A stretch of DNA of 47,295 nucleotides, from positions 2,501 to 49,795 of the forward strand of contig NZ_BMMF01000005.1 in NCBI RefSeq assembly GCF_014645695.1, read 5' to 3'. Below, piece after piece: positions 8,261 through 17,279 of this stretch (position 1 is its first letter; the number at the start of each line of letters is the position of its first letter). The notes beneath the pieces were generated by a model. It saw nothing but the letters and a program-made list of their open reading frames with translations. It did not search any database and was not told where the DNA came from. The stretch is from Salinarimonas ramus (lineage in GTDB: Bacteria; Pseudomonadota; Alphaproteobacteria; Rhizobiales; Beijerinckiaceae). A program made the translations under genes and the position numbers.

Positions 8261-9597
8261 CGGGCGCACTCCTCCACGTCCGCGCCGAGGGCGCGCAGCT
8301 GCGCGACGAACCCCGGCAGATCATCGTCGTCGCCCACGTTATCGATCGCGAGCCCGTCCGGCTCGGCGGCGGCGCCGAGCGCGGCGAGGCCCGCCGCGAG
8401 CGCCGGGTCGCCCCCGGCATCGATGCGGGCGCCACCGCGCGGCGGGCGCGCGACGTCGCCGCCGGCGCCCTCTATCACGAGATCCTCCCCCGCGACATGG
8501 TGCGCGACGCCGAGCCCGGCGAGAGCCGCTCCGAGCGCCGCGACGCGCGACGCATCGGCGCGGCGCGCGATCCCCGCGAGGCGGCTCTCGCCCGCGGCAC
8601 AGGCGGCGGCGAGGACGAGGGCCGGGAGCGCGGGACCGAGAGCGCGCACGATTTCCGCCGCGACGACGGCTCCGGAGAGCGCGCCGGCGCGCACGCGCAG
8701 CGACGCGAGGTCGGCGATCGCGCTGGGCTCGTCCGCGATGGCGGCGCCCATCGCGCGCAGCGATGCGACGAGGGCGCCCGCGGGCCCGTCGCGATCGAGC
8801 CCGTCGAGGACGATGTCGGAGCCGGGCACGACGATCGCGCCGAGCGCCAGGGCGGCGGCGCGGGCCGGATCGGCGGGGAGCGCAAGCGGGCGGCCGACGA
8901 GCTCCGGCCAGCCGTCGAGGGCGATGCTACGGCCGGCTTCCCCCTGCGGCGTCACCCGAATCGTCGCGCCGGCGCGCGCGAGGAGGGACGCCATCGCGTC
9001 CCCGGTCGCGGCGGGCTCGACGATCGTCGTGCGTCCCGGCCCGTTCAGGCCGGCGAGGAGCACGGCCGCAAGGGTCGCGGCGTCGGCGGAGCCGTCGACC
9101 ACGATCGGGATCACCTCGCGGGAGCCCTCGACCAGGAGATCCGCGCCCCCGCGCACGAGCCGTGCGCCTTGGCGCGTCAGCGCCTCGGCGAGGCCCTCCG
9201 GCAGCGGCGCGGCGGCGGCGAAGCGCGACGCGATCGGGTGGCCCGCGCAGGCGCCGAGCAGCGGGGCGAGCGCGATGCGATCGACGACGAGCGCCTCGCG
9301 CGGCGCGACGAGCCCGCCGATCCCCACCCCCGCGACGGCGACGCGGCCCTCCCCGCACATCTCCACCCGCGCACCGAGAGCGGCGCAGGCCCGCGCCGTG
9401 CGCGCGAGCGCCGCGATCTCCGCTCGCGTCTCGCCGACGCCCTCGATCACCGTCTCGCCGATCGAAAGAAGCCCGACGACGAGCGCACGATGCGCGAGGG
9501 CCGCGCTCGCGGGCACGCGCAGGCGCCCGCGCAGCCCGCCGGAGGGGCGCACGGTGAGAAGCGTCGAGGCGTCTTCGGAAGCGGGAGCGTGGGGCAC
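8248..9597 (-). CDS. aroA: AroA-family protein (EPSP synthase fold) lacking most catalytic residues
   Basis: 449 residues, normal EPSP-synthase length, in the normal aroA-cmk order. The fold is recognisable: [20 protein letters not shown] near residues 28-47, [28 protein letters not shown], and [18 protein letters not shown]. The active site is not kept. The PGDKS loop reads PASAA (residues 29-33, Lys and Ser lost; only Arg37 of the SHRAL motif remains). The GNSGT loop, the KRPM arginine, the SAQxKSA loop, the Asp of MIDEYP, the Glu of KESDR and the Arg of DHRIAM all have no counterpart. By established AroA chemistry this should not make EPSP. It may be a pseudoenzyme, or an enzyme with a changed role. 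Start is GTG at 9597 with only a weak ribosome site. Confidence 0.75.
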   Translation of the reverse strand: MPHAPASEDASTLLTVRPSGGLRGRLRVPASAALAHRALVVGLLSIGETVIEGVGETRAEIAALARTARACAALGARVEMCGEGRVAVAGVGIGGLVAPREALVVDRIALAPLLGACAGHPIASRFAAAAPLPEGLAEALTRQGARLVRGGADLLVEGSREVIPIVVDGSADAATLAAVLLAGLNGPGRTTIVEPAATGDAMASLLARAGATIRVTPQGEAGRSIALDGWPELVGRPLALPADPARAAALALGAIVVPGSDIVLDGLDRDGPAGALVASLRAMGAAIADEPSAIADLASLRVRAGALSGAVVAAEIVRALGPALPALVLAAACAAGESRLAGIARRADASRVAALGAALAGLGVAHHVAGEDLVIEGAGGDVARPPRGGARIDAGGDPALAAGLAALGAAAEPDGLAIDNVGDDDDLPGFVAQLRALGADVEECARWAS

Positions 9598-9705
9598 GGG
9601 TCTCGCGGGGTCTTCTGCGGCGCCCGAGGGTTAGCACGCGCGCGCACGCGCCGTCACGATCCGCCCGCGGGATGCCGCCGCACGAACGATCCTCCGACGC
9701 ACCCG

Positions 9706-9734
9706 TTGACAAGCGCCCTGCGAGGCGCTAGCCG
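9706..9734 (+). promoter_or_regulatory. Putative promoter of the TIGR02300 gene with a hairpin in the spacer
   Basis: TTGACA at 9706-9711 and a weak TAGCCG at 9729-9734 are separated by 17 bases. AGCGCC (9712-9717) and GGCGCT (9724-9729) form an inverted repeat filling the spacer, which could be an operator. The start codon is about 40 bases downstream. The -10 match is poor, so confidence is limited. Confidence 0.35.
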
Positions 9735-9774
9735 CGCCTGTTCAAGAATTCCCCCACACACGAAGGGACCACCC

Positions 9775-10161
9775 GTGGCCAGACCGGAACTCGGCACCAA
9801 GCGGACCTGCCCCGAGACCGGGCGCAAGTTCTACGACCTCGATCGCGACCCCGTCGTCTCCCCCTATACCGGCATCGCCTATCCCCGTTCGGCCTTCGAG
9901 GCGGTGGGGACCAAGGGCGGGCGCGTCGCGCCCGTGGCCGAGGTCGAGGAGGACGAGGAGGAGGTCGTCGAGAAGGCCGACGTCGAGCTCGTCTCCCTCG
10001 AGGAGGCCGAGGGCGAGGAGAAGAAGGCCGACGGCGACGAGGACATCGACCTCGGCGACGACGAGGCCGACGACACCTTCCTGGCCGAGGAAGAGGAGGG
10101 CGACGACGACGACGTCTCCGGCCTCATCGACAGCGATATCGAGGACGAAGAAGAGGGTTGA
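9775..10161 (+). CDS. TIGR02300 family protein (FYDLDRDPVVSPYTG motif, acidic tail)
   Basis: 128 residues starting at GTG (VARPELGTKRTCPETG) with GAAGGGA as ribosome site. The N-terminal 40 residues are the invariant signature of this alphaproteobacterial family: KRTCPETGRKFYDLDRD followed by PVVSPYTGIAYP. A single Cys-x-x-Thr-Gly turn suggests a small zinc-ribbon-like fold, but only one cysteine is present. From about residue 58 onward the chain is a low-complexity Asp/Glu tail. The function is not known. It sits between the divergent aroA-like gene and tRNA-Ala, a familiar Hyphomicrobiales neighbourhood, and its stop overlaps the -35 box of the tRNA promoter. Confidence 0.88.
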   Translation: MARPELGTKRTCPETGRKFYDLDRDPVVSPYTGIAYPRSAFEAVGTKGGRVAPVAEVEEDEEEVVEKADVELVSLEEAEGEEKKADGDEDIDLGDDEADDTFLAEEEEGDDDDVSGLIDSDIEDEEEG

Positions 10162-10185
10162 CATCCCCTCCGGACCGTCTAAACA
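10158..10185 (+). promoter_or_regulatory. Promoter of tRNA-Ala
   Basis: TTGACA at 10158-10163 and TAAACA at 10180-10185 with a 16-base spacer, a strong housekeeping-type promoter for a GC-rich genome. The -35 box includes the TGA stop of the preceding gene. Transcription would begin about 85 bases before the mature tRNA. Confidence 0.65.
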
Positions 10186-10276
10186 GGCGCTCCGTCGCGG
10201 GGAGATCGGCACCGACCTCCCCGCCACGAACCACCCTGCGGACCCGGACATGGGGCCCAAGCCGCAGGACGAGAGT

Positions 10277-10352
<76 letters not shown>

Positions 10353-10523
10353 AATCTCCGAACTCCACCACTTTTCTGAGTTTATCGCCACGGTCGAAGA
10401 CGCGACCCGCGCGCATGGATGCGCCGCCGCTGATCCGTCATGCTGATCCGCGCGTTCGGGAATTCTCCGCGGTCCATAGAGGCGTGGCGTCGGACCTGAC
10501 GAGACGCGCCGATCGCAGTCTCC

Positions 10524-12167
10524 TCACCCCACCGCCCGCAGCACCACCTCCGAGCGCGGCGGCTTCGGCGCCGCTTCGACGAGCGCGCGCGTGTACGGAT
10601 GCGTCGGCGCCTCGAGCACCGCATCGGCCGCGCCCTCCTCCACGATCCGCCCGGACTGCATCACGATCACCCGGTCGCACAGAAGGCGGACGACGGCGAG
10701 GTCGTGGCTGACGAAGAGGTAGGTCATGCCGAGCCTCGCGCGCAGGTCGGCGAGCAGGTTGAGCACGGTCGCCTGGATCGAGACGTCGAGGGCGGCCGTG
10801 GGCTCGTCGAGGACGAGGAAGCGCGGTTCCAGCGCGATGGCGCGGGCGATGCCGACACGGGCCTTCTGGCCGCCGGAAAGCTGGTGCGGGAAGCGCCGCA
10901 GCAGGTGCCCGGGTAGCCCGGTGAGATCGGCGAGTTCGTCGATGCGGGCGTCGAGCGCCTTGCCGCGCAGGCCCGCGATGCGGCGCAGCGGCTCGGCGAT
11001 GGCGTCGGCGGCCGTATGGCGCGGGTTGAGGCTGTCGGTCGCGTCCTGGAAGACCATCTGGATGCGCCCGCGCCGCGGATCGCGCGCGAAGCGGTCCGCC
11101 GGGATCGCGGCCATGTCCTCGTTCTCGAAGACGATGGCGCCCGACGTCGGATCGAGGAGGCGCACCAGCATGGCGGAGGTGGTGGACTTGCCGCAGCCCG
11201 ATTCGCCCACGAGCCCGACCGATTCGCCCTCGCGGATCGAGAAGCTCACGCCCTCGACCGCGTGGACTGGGCCGGACTTGCCGGCATAGGTCTTCACGAG
11301 ATCGACGACCTCGAGGAGCTTCTTCGCCTTCGGCTCGTGCACCGGAAGCGGCGTGCGGGCCTCCGCCGGCAGCAGGTCGCGCACGCCGACGCCGGGGCGC
11401 GGCGTCGCGTCGACGAGCTTGCGGGTATAGGCGTGCGACGGGCGCGCGAAGAGCGCCGCCGAGGGGCCGGTCTCGACGATCTCGCCGTCCTTCATCACGC
11501 AGAGCCGGTCGCAATATTCGGCCGCGAGCCCGAGATCGTGGGTGATCACGATCGACGACATGCCGCGCGCGCGGATGAGATCGCGCATCAGGTCCATGAC
11601 GGCCTTCTGCGTTGTGATGTCGAGACCCGTCGTCGGCTCGTCGGCGATGACGAGCTTCGGCTCGCAGGCGAGCGCGATGGCGATGACGATGCGCTGACAC
11701 ATCCCGCCCGAGAGCTCGAACGGATAGGCGTGGTAGCGCTCCGCCCCGTTGCGGATGCGCACGGCCTCGAGCGCGGCGATGGCCTTGCCCATCGCGTCGC
11801 GATCCGTCGCGCGGCCGTGCTGGCGCAGCACGTCCTCGATCTGGCGTCCGACCTTGCGGATCGGGTTGAGGGCGGCGCGCGGGTTCTGGAAGATCATCGA
11901 GATCTCGCCCCCGCGGATCTTGCGCATCGCCGCCTCTCGGGCGTTGCGCAGGTCGGTGCCGTTCCAGGTCATGGCGCCGGAGCGAATCTCGCCGCCGGCA
12001 TCGAGGATGCGCATGAGCGCGTAGGACGTCACCGACTTGCCGGAGCCGGATTCGCCCACGATCCCCAGCGTCTCGCCCGGCGCGAGGTCGAAGCCGACGC
12101 CGCACACGGCGGGAACGTCGCCGCGGCGGGTGCGGAAGGTGACGGCGAGATCGCGGACCGAGAGCAT
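10524..12167 (-). CDS. Peptide/nickel-type ABC importer, fused double ATPase (DppD-DppF type)
   Basis: 547 residues carrying two complete nucleotide-binding domains, as in GsiA/YejF. Domain 1 has Walker A GESGSGKSVTS, signature ELSGGMCQR and Walker B KLVIADEPTTGLD. Domain 2 begins near residue 270 with GESGCGKSTTS, QLSGGQKAR and FLVLDEPTAALD. Each keeps the switch histidine (VITHDLG, FVSHDLA) and the PxHPYTR stretch typical of oligopeptide ATPases. It powers import through the two permeases encoded upstream in the same operon and begins one base after the permease stop. Confidence 0.93.
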   Translation of the reverse strand: MLSVRDLAVTFRTRRGDVPAVCGVGFDLAPGETLGIVGESGSGKSVTSYALMRILDAGGEIRSGAMTWNGTDLRNAREAAMRKIRGGEISMIFQNPRAALNPIRKVGRQIEDVLRQHGRATDRDAMGKAIAALEAVRIRNGAERYHAYPFELSGGMCQRIVIAIALACEPKLVIADEPTTGLDITTQKAVMDLMRDLIRARGMSSIVITHDLGLAAEYCDRLCVMKDGEIVETGPSAALFARPSHAYTRKLVDATPRPGVGVRDLLPAEARTPLPVHEPKAKKLLEVVDLVKTYAGKSGPVHAVEGVSFSIREGESVGLVGESGCGKSTTSAMLVRLLDPTSGAIVFENEDMAAIPADRFARDPRRGRIQMVFQDATDSLNPRHTAADAIAEPLRRIAGLRGKALDARIDELADLTGLPGHLLRRFPHQLSGGQKARVGIARAIALEPRFLVLDEPTAALDVSIQATVLNLLADLRARLGMTYLFVSHDLAVVRLLCDRVIVMQSGRIVEEGAADAVLEAPTHPYTRALVEAAPKPPRSEVVLRAVG

Positions 12168-12168
12168 G

Positions 12169-13053
12169 TCAGGTCCTCCGGCGCGGATCGACGATGTCGC
12201 GCAGCCCGTCGCCCATGAGGTTGAAGGTGAAGACGGCGAGCATCAGCCACAGCCCCGGGAACAAGGCGACCCACCAATGCCCGGATACGATGTAGTTCGC
12301 CCCCTCCGCCACCATGATCCCCCATTCCGGGGTGGGCGGGCGCACGCCGAGCCCGATGAAGGAGAGACCGGCGGCATTCAGGATCGCCCAGCCCATGTTG
12401 AGCGACACCTGCACCATCATCGGCGGCAGCGCATTGGGCACGATGTGGGAGGCGAGCACCCGGGCATGGGAATTGCCCGCGAGCCGCGCCGCCAGCGCGA
12501 AGCCGGCCTCGCGGCGGATGTTCACCTCGGCGCGCACCACGCGCGCGTAGAAGGGGATGTTGATGATGGCTGTGGCGTAGACGATGTTCTCGATCGTGTT
12601 GCCCATCGCAGCCACGATGCCCATGGCGAGCACGAAGAGCGGGAAGGCCATGATCGTGTCGAGCACCCGCGCCAGCACCGCGTCGACCCAGCCGCCGCGA
12701 TAGCCGGCGATGGCGCCGAGCGTCGCGCCGATCACGAAGGAGAGCGCCACCGCCGCGACCGAGATCGTCAGGTCGAGCCGGGTCGCCACGACCACGCGGG
12801 AGAACACGTCGCGGCCGAGATGATCCGTCCCGAACCAATGTGCGGCGGACGGCGGCTCCAGCGCCCGCGCGGCGTTGGTCGCGAGCGGATCGTAGGGCAC
12901 GAGCGCCGGGCCGAGGACGGCCATCAGGACGATGACGGCGAACATCGCGAAGGAGACGGCCGTGACCGGGTTCTCCCGCAGGACGTGCCCGACATGCGCG
13001 AGCGCGCCGCGCTCGGGCGCGGGAGTGGGCGCGGGGGAGACGATGCCGCTCAT
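12169..13053 (-). CDS. Peptide-type ABC importer permease (DppC type)
   Basis: Inner-membrane subunit of 294 residues with about six transmembrane helices. Motifs are HWFGTDHLGRDVFSRVV before helix 2 and the cytoplasmic EAA loop around AARLAGNSHARVLASHIVPN. It ends GDGLRDIVDPRRRT, as DppC proteins do. The start at 13053 (MSGIVSPAPTP) overlaps the stop of the upstream permease as ATGA. It forms the channel with the DppB-type subunit; the substrate is not defined by sequence. Confidence 0.93.
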   Translation of the reverse strand: MSGIVSPAPTPAPERGALAHVGHVLRENPVTAVSFAMFAVIVLMAVLGPALVPYDPLATNAARALEPPSAAHWFGTDHLGRDVFSRVVVATRLDLTISVAAVALSFVIGATLGAIAGYRGGWVDAVLARVLDTIMAFPLFVLAMGIVAAMGNTIENIVYATAIINIPFYARVVRAEVNIRREAGFALAARLAGNSHARVLASHIVPNALPPMMVQVSLNMGWAILNAAGLSFIGLGVRPPTPEWGIMVAEGANYIVSGHWWVALFPGLWLMLAVFTFNLMGDGLRDIVDPRRRT

Positions 13054-14075
13054 TTCGCCGAGAACCCGATGCGCGGATCGATCAGCGCGTAGGCGAGATC
13101 GATCACGAGGTTGAGGAGGACGAACAGAACCGCCATGGCGAGCACGAAGCCCTGCACCGCCGCGTAGTCGGACGCGACCAGCGCCTCGACCGCGTAGGAG
13201 CCGATGCCCGGCCAGGCGAAGACCTTCTCGACCAGCACGTTGGCGCCGAGCACGAAGGAGAACACCATGCCGAGCGTCGTCACGACCGGCAGGAGCGCGT
13301 TCCTGAGCGCGTAGGTCAGGAGCACGGTGCGCGGCGCGAGCCCGGCCGCGCGGGCGGTGCGCACGTAGTCGGCCGACAGTGCCGAGAGCATCGCCGCGCG
13401 GGTCATCCGCGCGATCGGGGCCAGCGTGAAGAGCGCGAGCGTCACGGAGGGAAGGATCAGCTGCCGCGCCGCGCCGAAGAAGGTCTCGATGTCGCCGACG
13501 AGCAGCGTGTCGACGAGGAGGAAGCCCGTCACCCGCGGCGGCTCCAGGTAGACGAAATCGAGCCGCCCCAGCGGCGAGGGCGCCCAGCCGAGGAGATAGT
13601 AGAACACGTAGATGAGAACGATGCCGGTGAAGAAGGTCGGCAGCGACACGCCGGCCGTCACGAGAATCCGGCAGAGGTGGTCGATCGGGCCTCCCTGGCG
13701 CACCGCGGCGAGGATGCCGAGCGGGATCGCGACGGCGCAGGAGAGGACGAGCGCGCACAAGGTGAGCTCGAGCGAGGCGGGCAGACGCGTCGCGAGGTCT
13801 TCGACGACCGGCTGCCCGGTCGAGACCGAGCGGCCGAGATCGCCTTGCAGGAGCGCGGCGCAATAGCGGAAGAACTGGTGCACGAGCGGCTGGTCGAGCC
13901 CGAGCGCGGCGCGCACTTCCGCGATCGATTCGGGCGTGGCCATGGCGCCGGCGAAGTACACCGCCGGATCGCCGGGCAAGGCGCGGGTCAGGACGAAGCT
14001 GACGACGACGACCCCGATCAGGACCGGGATCGTCTGGACGATACGCCACAGGACGGGGTGCCCGGCGCCGGCCAT
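13050..14075 (-). CDS. Peptide-type ABC importer permease (DppB type)
   Basis: 341-residue inner-membrane protein with the DppB pattern: an N-terminal helix (RIVQTIPVLIGVVVVSFVL), the GDPA motif near residue 34 and LGRSVSTGQPVVEDLATRLP before the core. The EAA loop is around YVRTARAAGLAPRTVL and the terminus is DLAYALIDPRIGFSAK. It follows the binding-protein gene by three bases and overlaps the next permease by four, so the four genes form one tight operon. Confidence 0.93.
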   Translation of the reverse strand: MAGAGHPVLWRIVQTIPVLIGVVVVSFVLTRALPGDPAVYFAGAMATPESIAEVRAALGLDQPLVHQFFRYCAALLQGDLGRSVSTGQPVVEDLATRLPASLELTLCALVLSCAVAIPLGILAAVRQGGPIDHLCRILVTAGVSLPTFFTGIVLIYVFYYLLGWAPSPLGRLDFVYLEPPRVTGFLLVDTLLVGDIETFFGAARQLILPSVTLALFTLAPIARMTRAAMLSALSADYVRTARAAGLAPRTVLLTYALRNALLPVVTTLGMVFSFVLGANVLVEKVFAWPGIGSYAVEALVASDYAAVQGFVLAMAVLFVLLNLVIDLAYALIDPRIGFSAK

Positions 14076-14078
14076 GGC

Positions 14079-15683
14079 TCAGGCCCCCGTCAGCGGGCGG
14101 ACGTCGAGCTGACGGTGAAACCAGAACTCGTAGCCGGACGCCCCGTTCATGGCGACGTTCAGCGCCGGCTGATAGAGCGGGATGCGCGGCAGATCCTCGA
14201 TCGCGTGGGCGAACATCTCCTTGATGAGCGGCGCGTATCCCGGATCGTCGACGGGCATGTGCAGCGCCCGGTCGGTGAGGTCGTGCACCACGTCGCTGGC
14301 GTAGTTCGACGAGTTGAACAGCCGGTCCTTCTGGTAGGCCCAGAAGAAGTAGTAGCAGGGCGTGTTGAGCCAGCCGCCGAAATTCTCGAGGTGCATGTCG
14401 AGCGTCTTGTCGACGAGCGCCACGGTGCGCCAGTTCGCGCCGGGGATCTTGTCGATCGTCACGGTGATGCCGAGCGGTGCCAGCGCCTCCTGGATCAGGA
14501 GCGCCGTCGGCTCCATCCAGGACACGAGGTCGAGGCTGATCGAGAGCGTCACGTCGAAACCCTCGGCGAAGCCCGAACGAGCGAGGTGCTCGCGGGCACG
14601 CTCCGGGTCCGTGGCGTAGGGAAAGGGCCGCGGCCAGGCGATGTCCGCGATCTCCTCGTCGCCGCCCCAGAGCGGCGCGCCGCGGCCGTAGGCGGCCGCC
14701 TGGAAGATCGATTCGTAGGGCACGGCGAAGGCGATGGCCTTGCGCACGTCCGGGTCCTGAAAGGGCGCGAAGCGGGTGTTGAGGCACAGCGCGTGGATGC
14801 AGTTCTCGATGGGCGTCGAGTGCACGGTCAGCCGATCGGCGAGCTCGGACGCGTCGCGGTCCGGAATGTCGAAGGAGACCTGCACGTCACCACGTTCGAC
14901 GAGCGCACGGCGCGTCGCCGCGCTCGGCACCTCGCGCACGATCACCCGGCGGATCGCGGGGAGATCACCGCCGACCCAGGAATCGTTGCGCTCGTAGACG
15001 AGCTGCTGGCCCTGGTCCCACCGCGTGACGCGGTAGGCGCCGGAGCCCGCGGGCGTGGTGTGCAGGTATTCCATCGCCCACGGATCGGCCTCCGTCGCGT
15101 TCTCGCGGGCGATGGCCGAGTTGATGATGAAGGGCACGGGAACGGCGAGGTTCGGCAGCGAGAGCTTCGAGGGGTAGTCGAGCTTCACGAGGAAGGTCTC
15201 CTCGTCGAGCGCCTCGAACTGATCGGGCCGCGAGAAGCCGCCCGCGCGCATCTGCGTCGTCGGGAAGCCGCCCGCGAGGACGGCGCGGTCGAAGGACCAC
15301 TTCACGTCCTCGGCCGTCACCTTGCGCCCGTCCCAGAAGGTGGCGTTCGGCTTCAGCTTGAAGGTGATCGCGAGGCCGTCCTCGGAGATCGTCCAGCTCT
15401 CGGCGAGCTCGGGGACGATCGTGTCGTAATCGTAGGACATCTCGCCCGAGGGAAGCTGCTTGGCGCCGAAGCCGACGAGCCGATCGTAGCAATTGATCGC
15501 GACCTGATAGCTCGCGCGGTTCGTGCCGACGCGGTGCAGGTCGAGGCTGTTGATGGTCTGGCCGAAGACCGTGACGAGCGTGTCGCGGCCCTGCGCCTGC
15601 GCCGGCAGGAAACGCAGGAACGGCAGGACGCCCGCGCCGGCGGCGGCCGAGGCGAGGAAGGCGCGGCGATCGAGGGAGGGCAT
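14079..15683 (-). CDS. Family 5 ABC substrate-binding protein, Tat-exported
   Basis: 534 residues. The leader has a twin-arginine motif (LDRRAFLASAAAGAG) and ends near AQAQG, so it is folded before export. The body shows the SBP_bac_5 landmarks: NSLDLHRVGTNR, ITFKLKPNATFWDGRKVTAE near residues 108-127, GSGAYRVTRW, and a C-terminal PLYQPALNVAMN. It captures a peptide or similar solute for the permeases downstream. It is the first gene of the operon, divergent from a LysR regulator over a 145-base spacer containing GTGAA/TTCAC repeats. Confidence 0.93.
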   Translation of the reverse strand: MPSLDRRAFLASAAAGAGVLPFLRFLPAQAQGRDTLVTVFGQTINSLDLHRVGTNRASYQVAINCYDRLVGFGAKQLPSGEMSYDYDTIVPELAESWTISEDGLAITFKLKPNATFWDGRKVTAEDVKWSFDRAVLAGGFPTTQMRAGGFSRPDQFEALDEETFLVKLDYPSKLSLPNLAVPVPFIINSAIARENATEADPWAMEYLHTTPAGSGAYRVTRWDQGQQLVYERNDSWVGGDLPAIRRVIVREVPSAATRRALVERGDVQVSFDIPDRDASELADRLTVHSTPIENCIHALCLNTRFAPFQDPDVRKAIAFAVPYESIFQAAAYGRGAPLWGGDEEIADIAWPRPFPYATDPERAREHLARSGFAEGFDVTLSISLDLVSWMEPTALLIQEALAPLGITVTIDKIPGANWRTVALVDKTLDMHLENFGGWLNTPCYYFFWAYQKDRLFNSSNYASDVVHDLTDRALHMPVDDPGYAPLIKEMFAHAIEDLPRIPLYQPALNVAMNGASGYEFWFHRQLDVRPLTGA

Positions 15684-15767
15684 GGGCGGCTCCGGGTCGG
15701 CTGGCGGGTTGCTCGTGCGGCGTCGCTGCGACGCCGGATGCCGAGAATGCGGGCTCGCGAGGTGTTC

Positions 15768-15799
15768 GTGAAATGCTATGTTTTCACCGGATCGGTGAA
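15768..15799. promoter_or_regulatory. Overlapping inverted repeats, likely LysR operator
   Basis: TTCACCG (15783-15789) and CGGTGAA (15793-15799) form a perfect seven-base inverted repeat. A further GTGAAA at 15768-15773 faces TTTCAC at 15782-15787. Three evenly placed GTGAA/TTCAC half-sites therefore lie in the divergent spacer, ending 29 bases before the LysR start, the usual place for LysR binding and activation sites. Confidence 0.6.
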
Positions 15800-15828
15800 T
15801 TCAGCGCACCACTCGGAGGGCGCGTCGC

Positions 15829-16752
15829 ATGCGGCATCTCGAGACCTTCCGCCTGATCGAGGCCGTGGCGCGGGCGGGCTCCATCCGCAAGGCGGCGGAG
15901 GACGCCGGGCTCACCGCCTCCGCGCTCAACCGGCGCATCGCCCGCTTCGAGGACGAGTTCGGCGCGCGCATCTTCGAGCGGCTGGCGCGGGGCGTGCGCC
16001 TCAACCCCGCCGGAGAGCTCGTCCTGCAGCATTATCGCGGCCAGCGCTCGGATCTGGCGCGGGTGCGCAGCCAGGTGGCGGACCTGAGCGGCGTGCGCCG
16101 CGGCCACGTCACCGTCGCCTGCAGCCAGGCGCTCCTGCCGTATTTCCTCCCCGCCGAGATCGCGCGCTATCGCCGCGAGCACCCCGGCGTGACCTTCGCC
16201 GTCAACGTCCGCGACCGGGCGCGCGCGGAGGAGGAGCTCGCCGCCTTCCGCAGCGATCTCGCGCTCGTGTTCGAGCCCGCCTTCATGGTGGATTTCGAGG
16301 TCCTGCATCAGATCGCGCAGCCGGTCTGCGCGGTGCTCGCCGCGGATCACCCCCTCGCCGCCCGTCCGACGCTGCGCCTACGCGAATGCCTCGACATCCC
16401 CCATGTTTCGCCGTCCGAGCAGTTCGGCGTGCGCTACCTCCTCGATCGCGCGGCGCACCGCAGCGGGCGGCGGGTGCAGCCGATCGTCGAGACGGAGAGC
16501 TTCGAGCTGATTCGCCACTACGTGCTGCACGAGGGCGTGGTCGGCTTCCAGATCCCGATCGGCCTCGATCCGCGGGCCGGGCGCGGGCTCGTCGTGCGCC
16601 CGATCGCCGACCAGGACGTGCCGCCGGGGCATCTTCTGCTCGGGCAATTGAAGGGCCGCGTCCTGCCCGTGGCGACGGCGCGGTTCGTCGCGCGCCTGGC
16701 GCTCGCGTTGGACGCGGTGGCGGCGGCGGATCCGCGCGGCGCCGCAGGCTGA
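15829..16752 (+). CDS. LysR family transcriptional regulator
   Basis: 307 residues. The N-terminal winged HTH starts at once (HLETFRLIEAVARAGSIRKA, then ASALNRRIARFEDEFGARIF), followed by the linker helix and the two-lobed effector domain (GHVTVACSQALLPYFLP, then VCAVLAADHPLA). GGAGGG lies eight bases before the ATG. It diverges from the peptide ABC operon, so it most likely controls that operon and itself through the repeats between them. The effector is unknown. Confidence 0.93.
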   Translation: MRHLETFRLIEAVARAGSIRKAAEDAGLTASALNRRIARFEDEFGARIFERLARGVRLNPAGELVLQHYRGQRSDLARVRSQVADLSGVRRGHVTVACSQALLPYFLPAEIARYRREHPGVTFAVNVRDRARAEEELAAFRSDLALVFEPAFMVDFEVLHQIAQPVCAVLAADHPLAARPTLRLRECLDIPHVSPSEQFGVRYLLDRAAHRSGRRVQPIVETESFELIRHYVLHEGVVGFQIPIGLDPRAGRGLVVRPIADQDVPPGHLLLGQLKGRVLPVATARFVARLALALDAVAAADPRGAAG

Positions 16753-16765
16753 AAGCGAACGCGCC

Positions 16766-17137
16766 TCACGCCTCCTCGATGGCGCGCCGCGCGTCCTCCC
16801 GATGCTCCGGCCTGATCGAGGCCGCCACGGCCCCGAACGCCGCGGTGAGCACCGCCACGTCGTCGGTGAAGCCGACGACCGGCAGGAAATCCGCGACCAT
16901 GTCGGTGGGCAGCACGAAATAGGCGAGCGCGCCGAGCAGGATCCACTTGACCCGCCGCGGCGTGCCGGGATCGCGCACGCAGAAATACGCCGCGAGCACG
17001 TCCTGCGCGAAAGGCAGTCGCTTGCCGATGGCGCGCGCCTTGTCGAAGGCGTCGGACAACGTGCGCTCCGTGTCTCCGCGGCCGGCTCGGCGCATCGCCT
17101 CGATCTCCTCGGCGGTGAAGGGCTCGTCGAGGCGCAT
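16766..17137 (-). CDS. YkvA family protein (DUF1232)
   Basis: About 123 residues. The DUF1232 core is a short hydrophobic hairpin, WILLGALAYFVLPTDMVADF followed by LPVVGFTDDVAVL, with the characteristic P-x-D-x-x-x-D pattern. The N-terminal half is helical and cytosolic. The ATG at 17137 has GGAGGAG seven bases upstream and is preferred over the ATG at 17197, which has no ribosome site. The family is widespread and its function is not settled. It converges on the LysR gene with 13 bases between stops. Confidence 0.85.
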   Translation of the reverse strand: MRLDEPFTAEEIEAMRRAGRGDTERTLSDAFDKARAIGKRLPFAQDVLAAYFCVRDPGTPRRVKWILLGALAYFVLPTDMVADFLPVVGFTDDVAVLTAAFGAVAASIRPEHREDARRAIEEA

Positions 17138-17279
17138 CCCGGTCTCCTCCGTCTCGCATCGTCTCGCGCGCATGGTCGCGCCGGGCTCCGTCGTCATGGA
17201 GCTGAGATAGGAACCCTCGAGAAACGCGCAACGGCGCCGCTTCGATCCCGCACGCGTCCCGTGGGCGTCCGGGCACGAA

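Noticed and set aside
10353-10523. Possible small gene or leader between tRNA-Ala and the ABC ATPase
   Set aside because: No start with a ribosome site and no conserved peptide; nothing supportable seen.
13677-16922. Open frame of over 1000 codons on the plus strand across the DppB and binding-protein genes
   Set aside because: It is antisense to well-supported genes and reads through the LysR gene in another frame. The composition is typical of shadow frames in very GC-rich DNA and no domain is recognisable.
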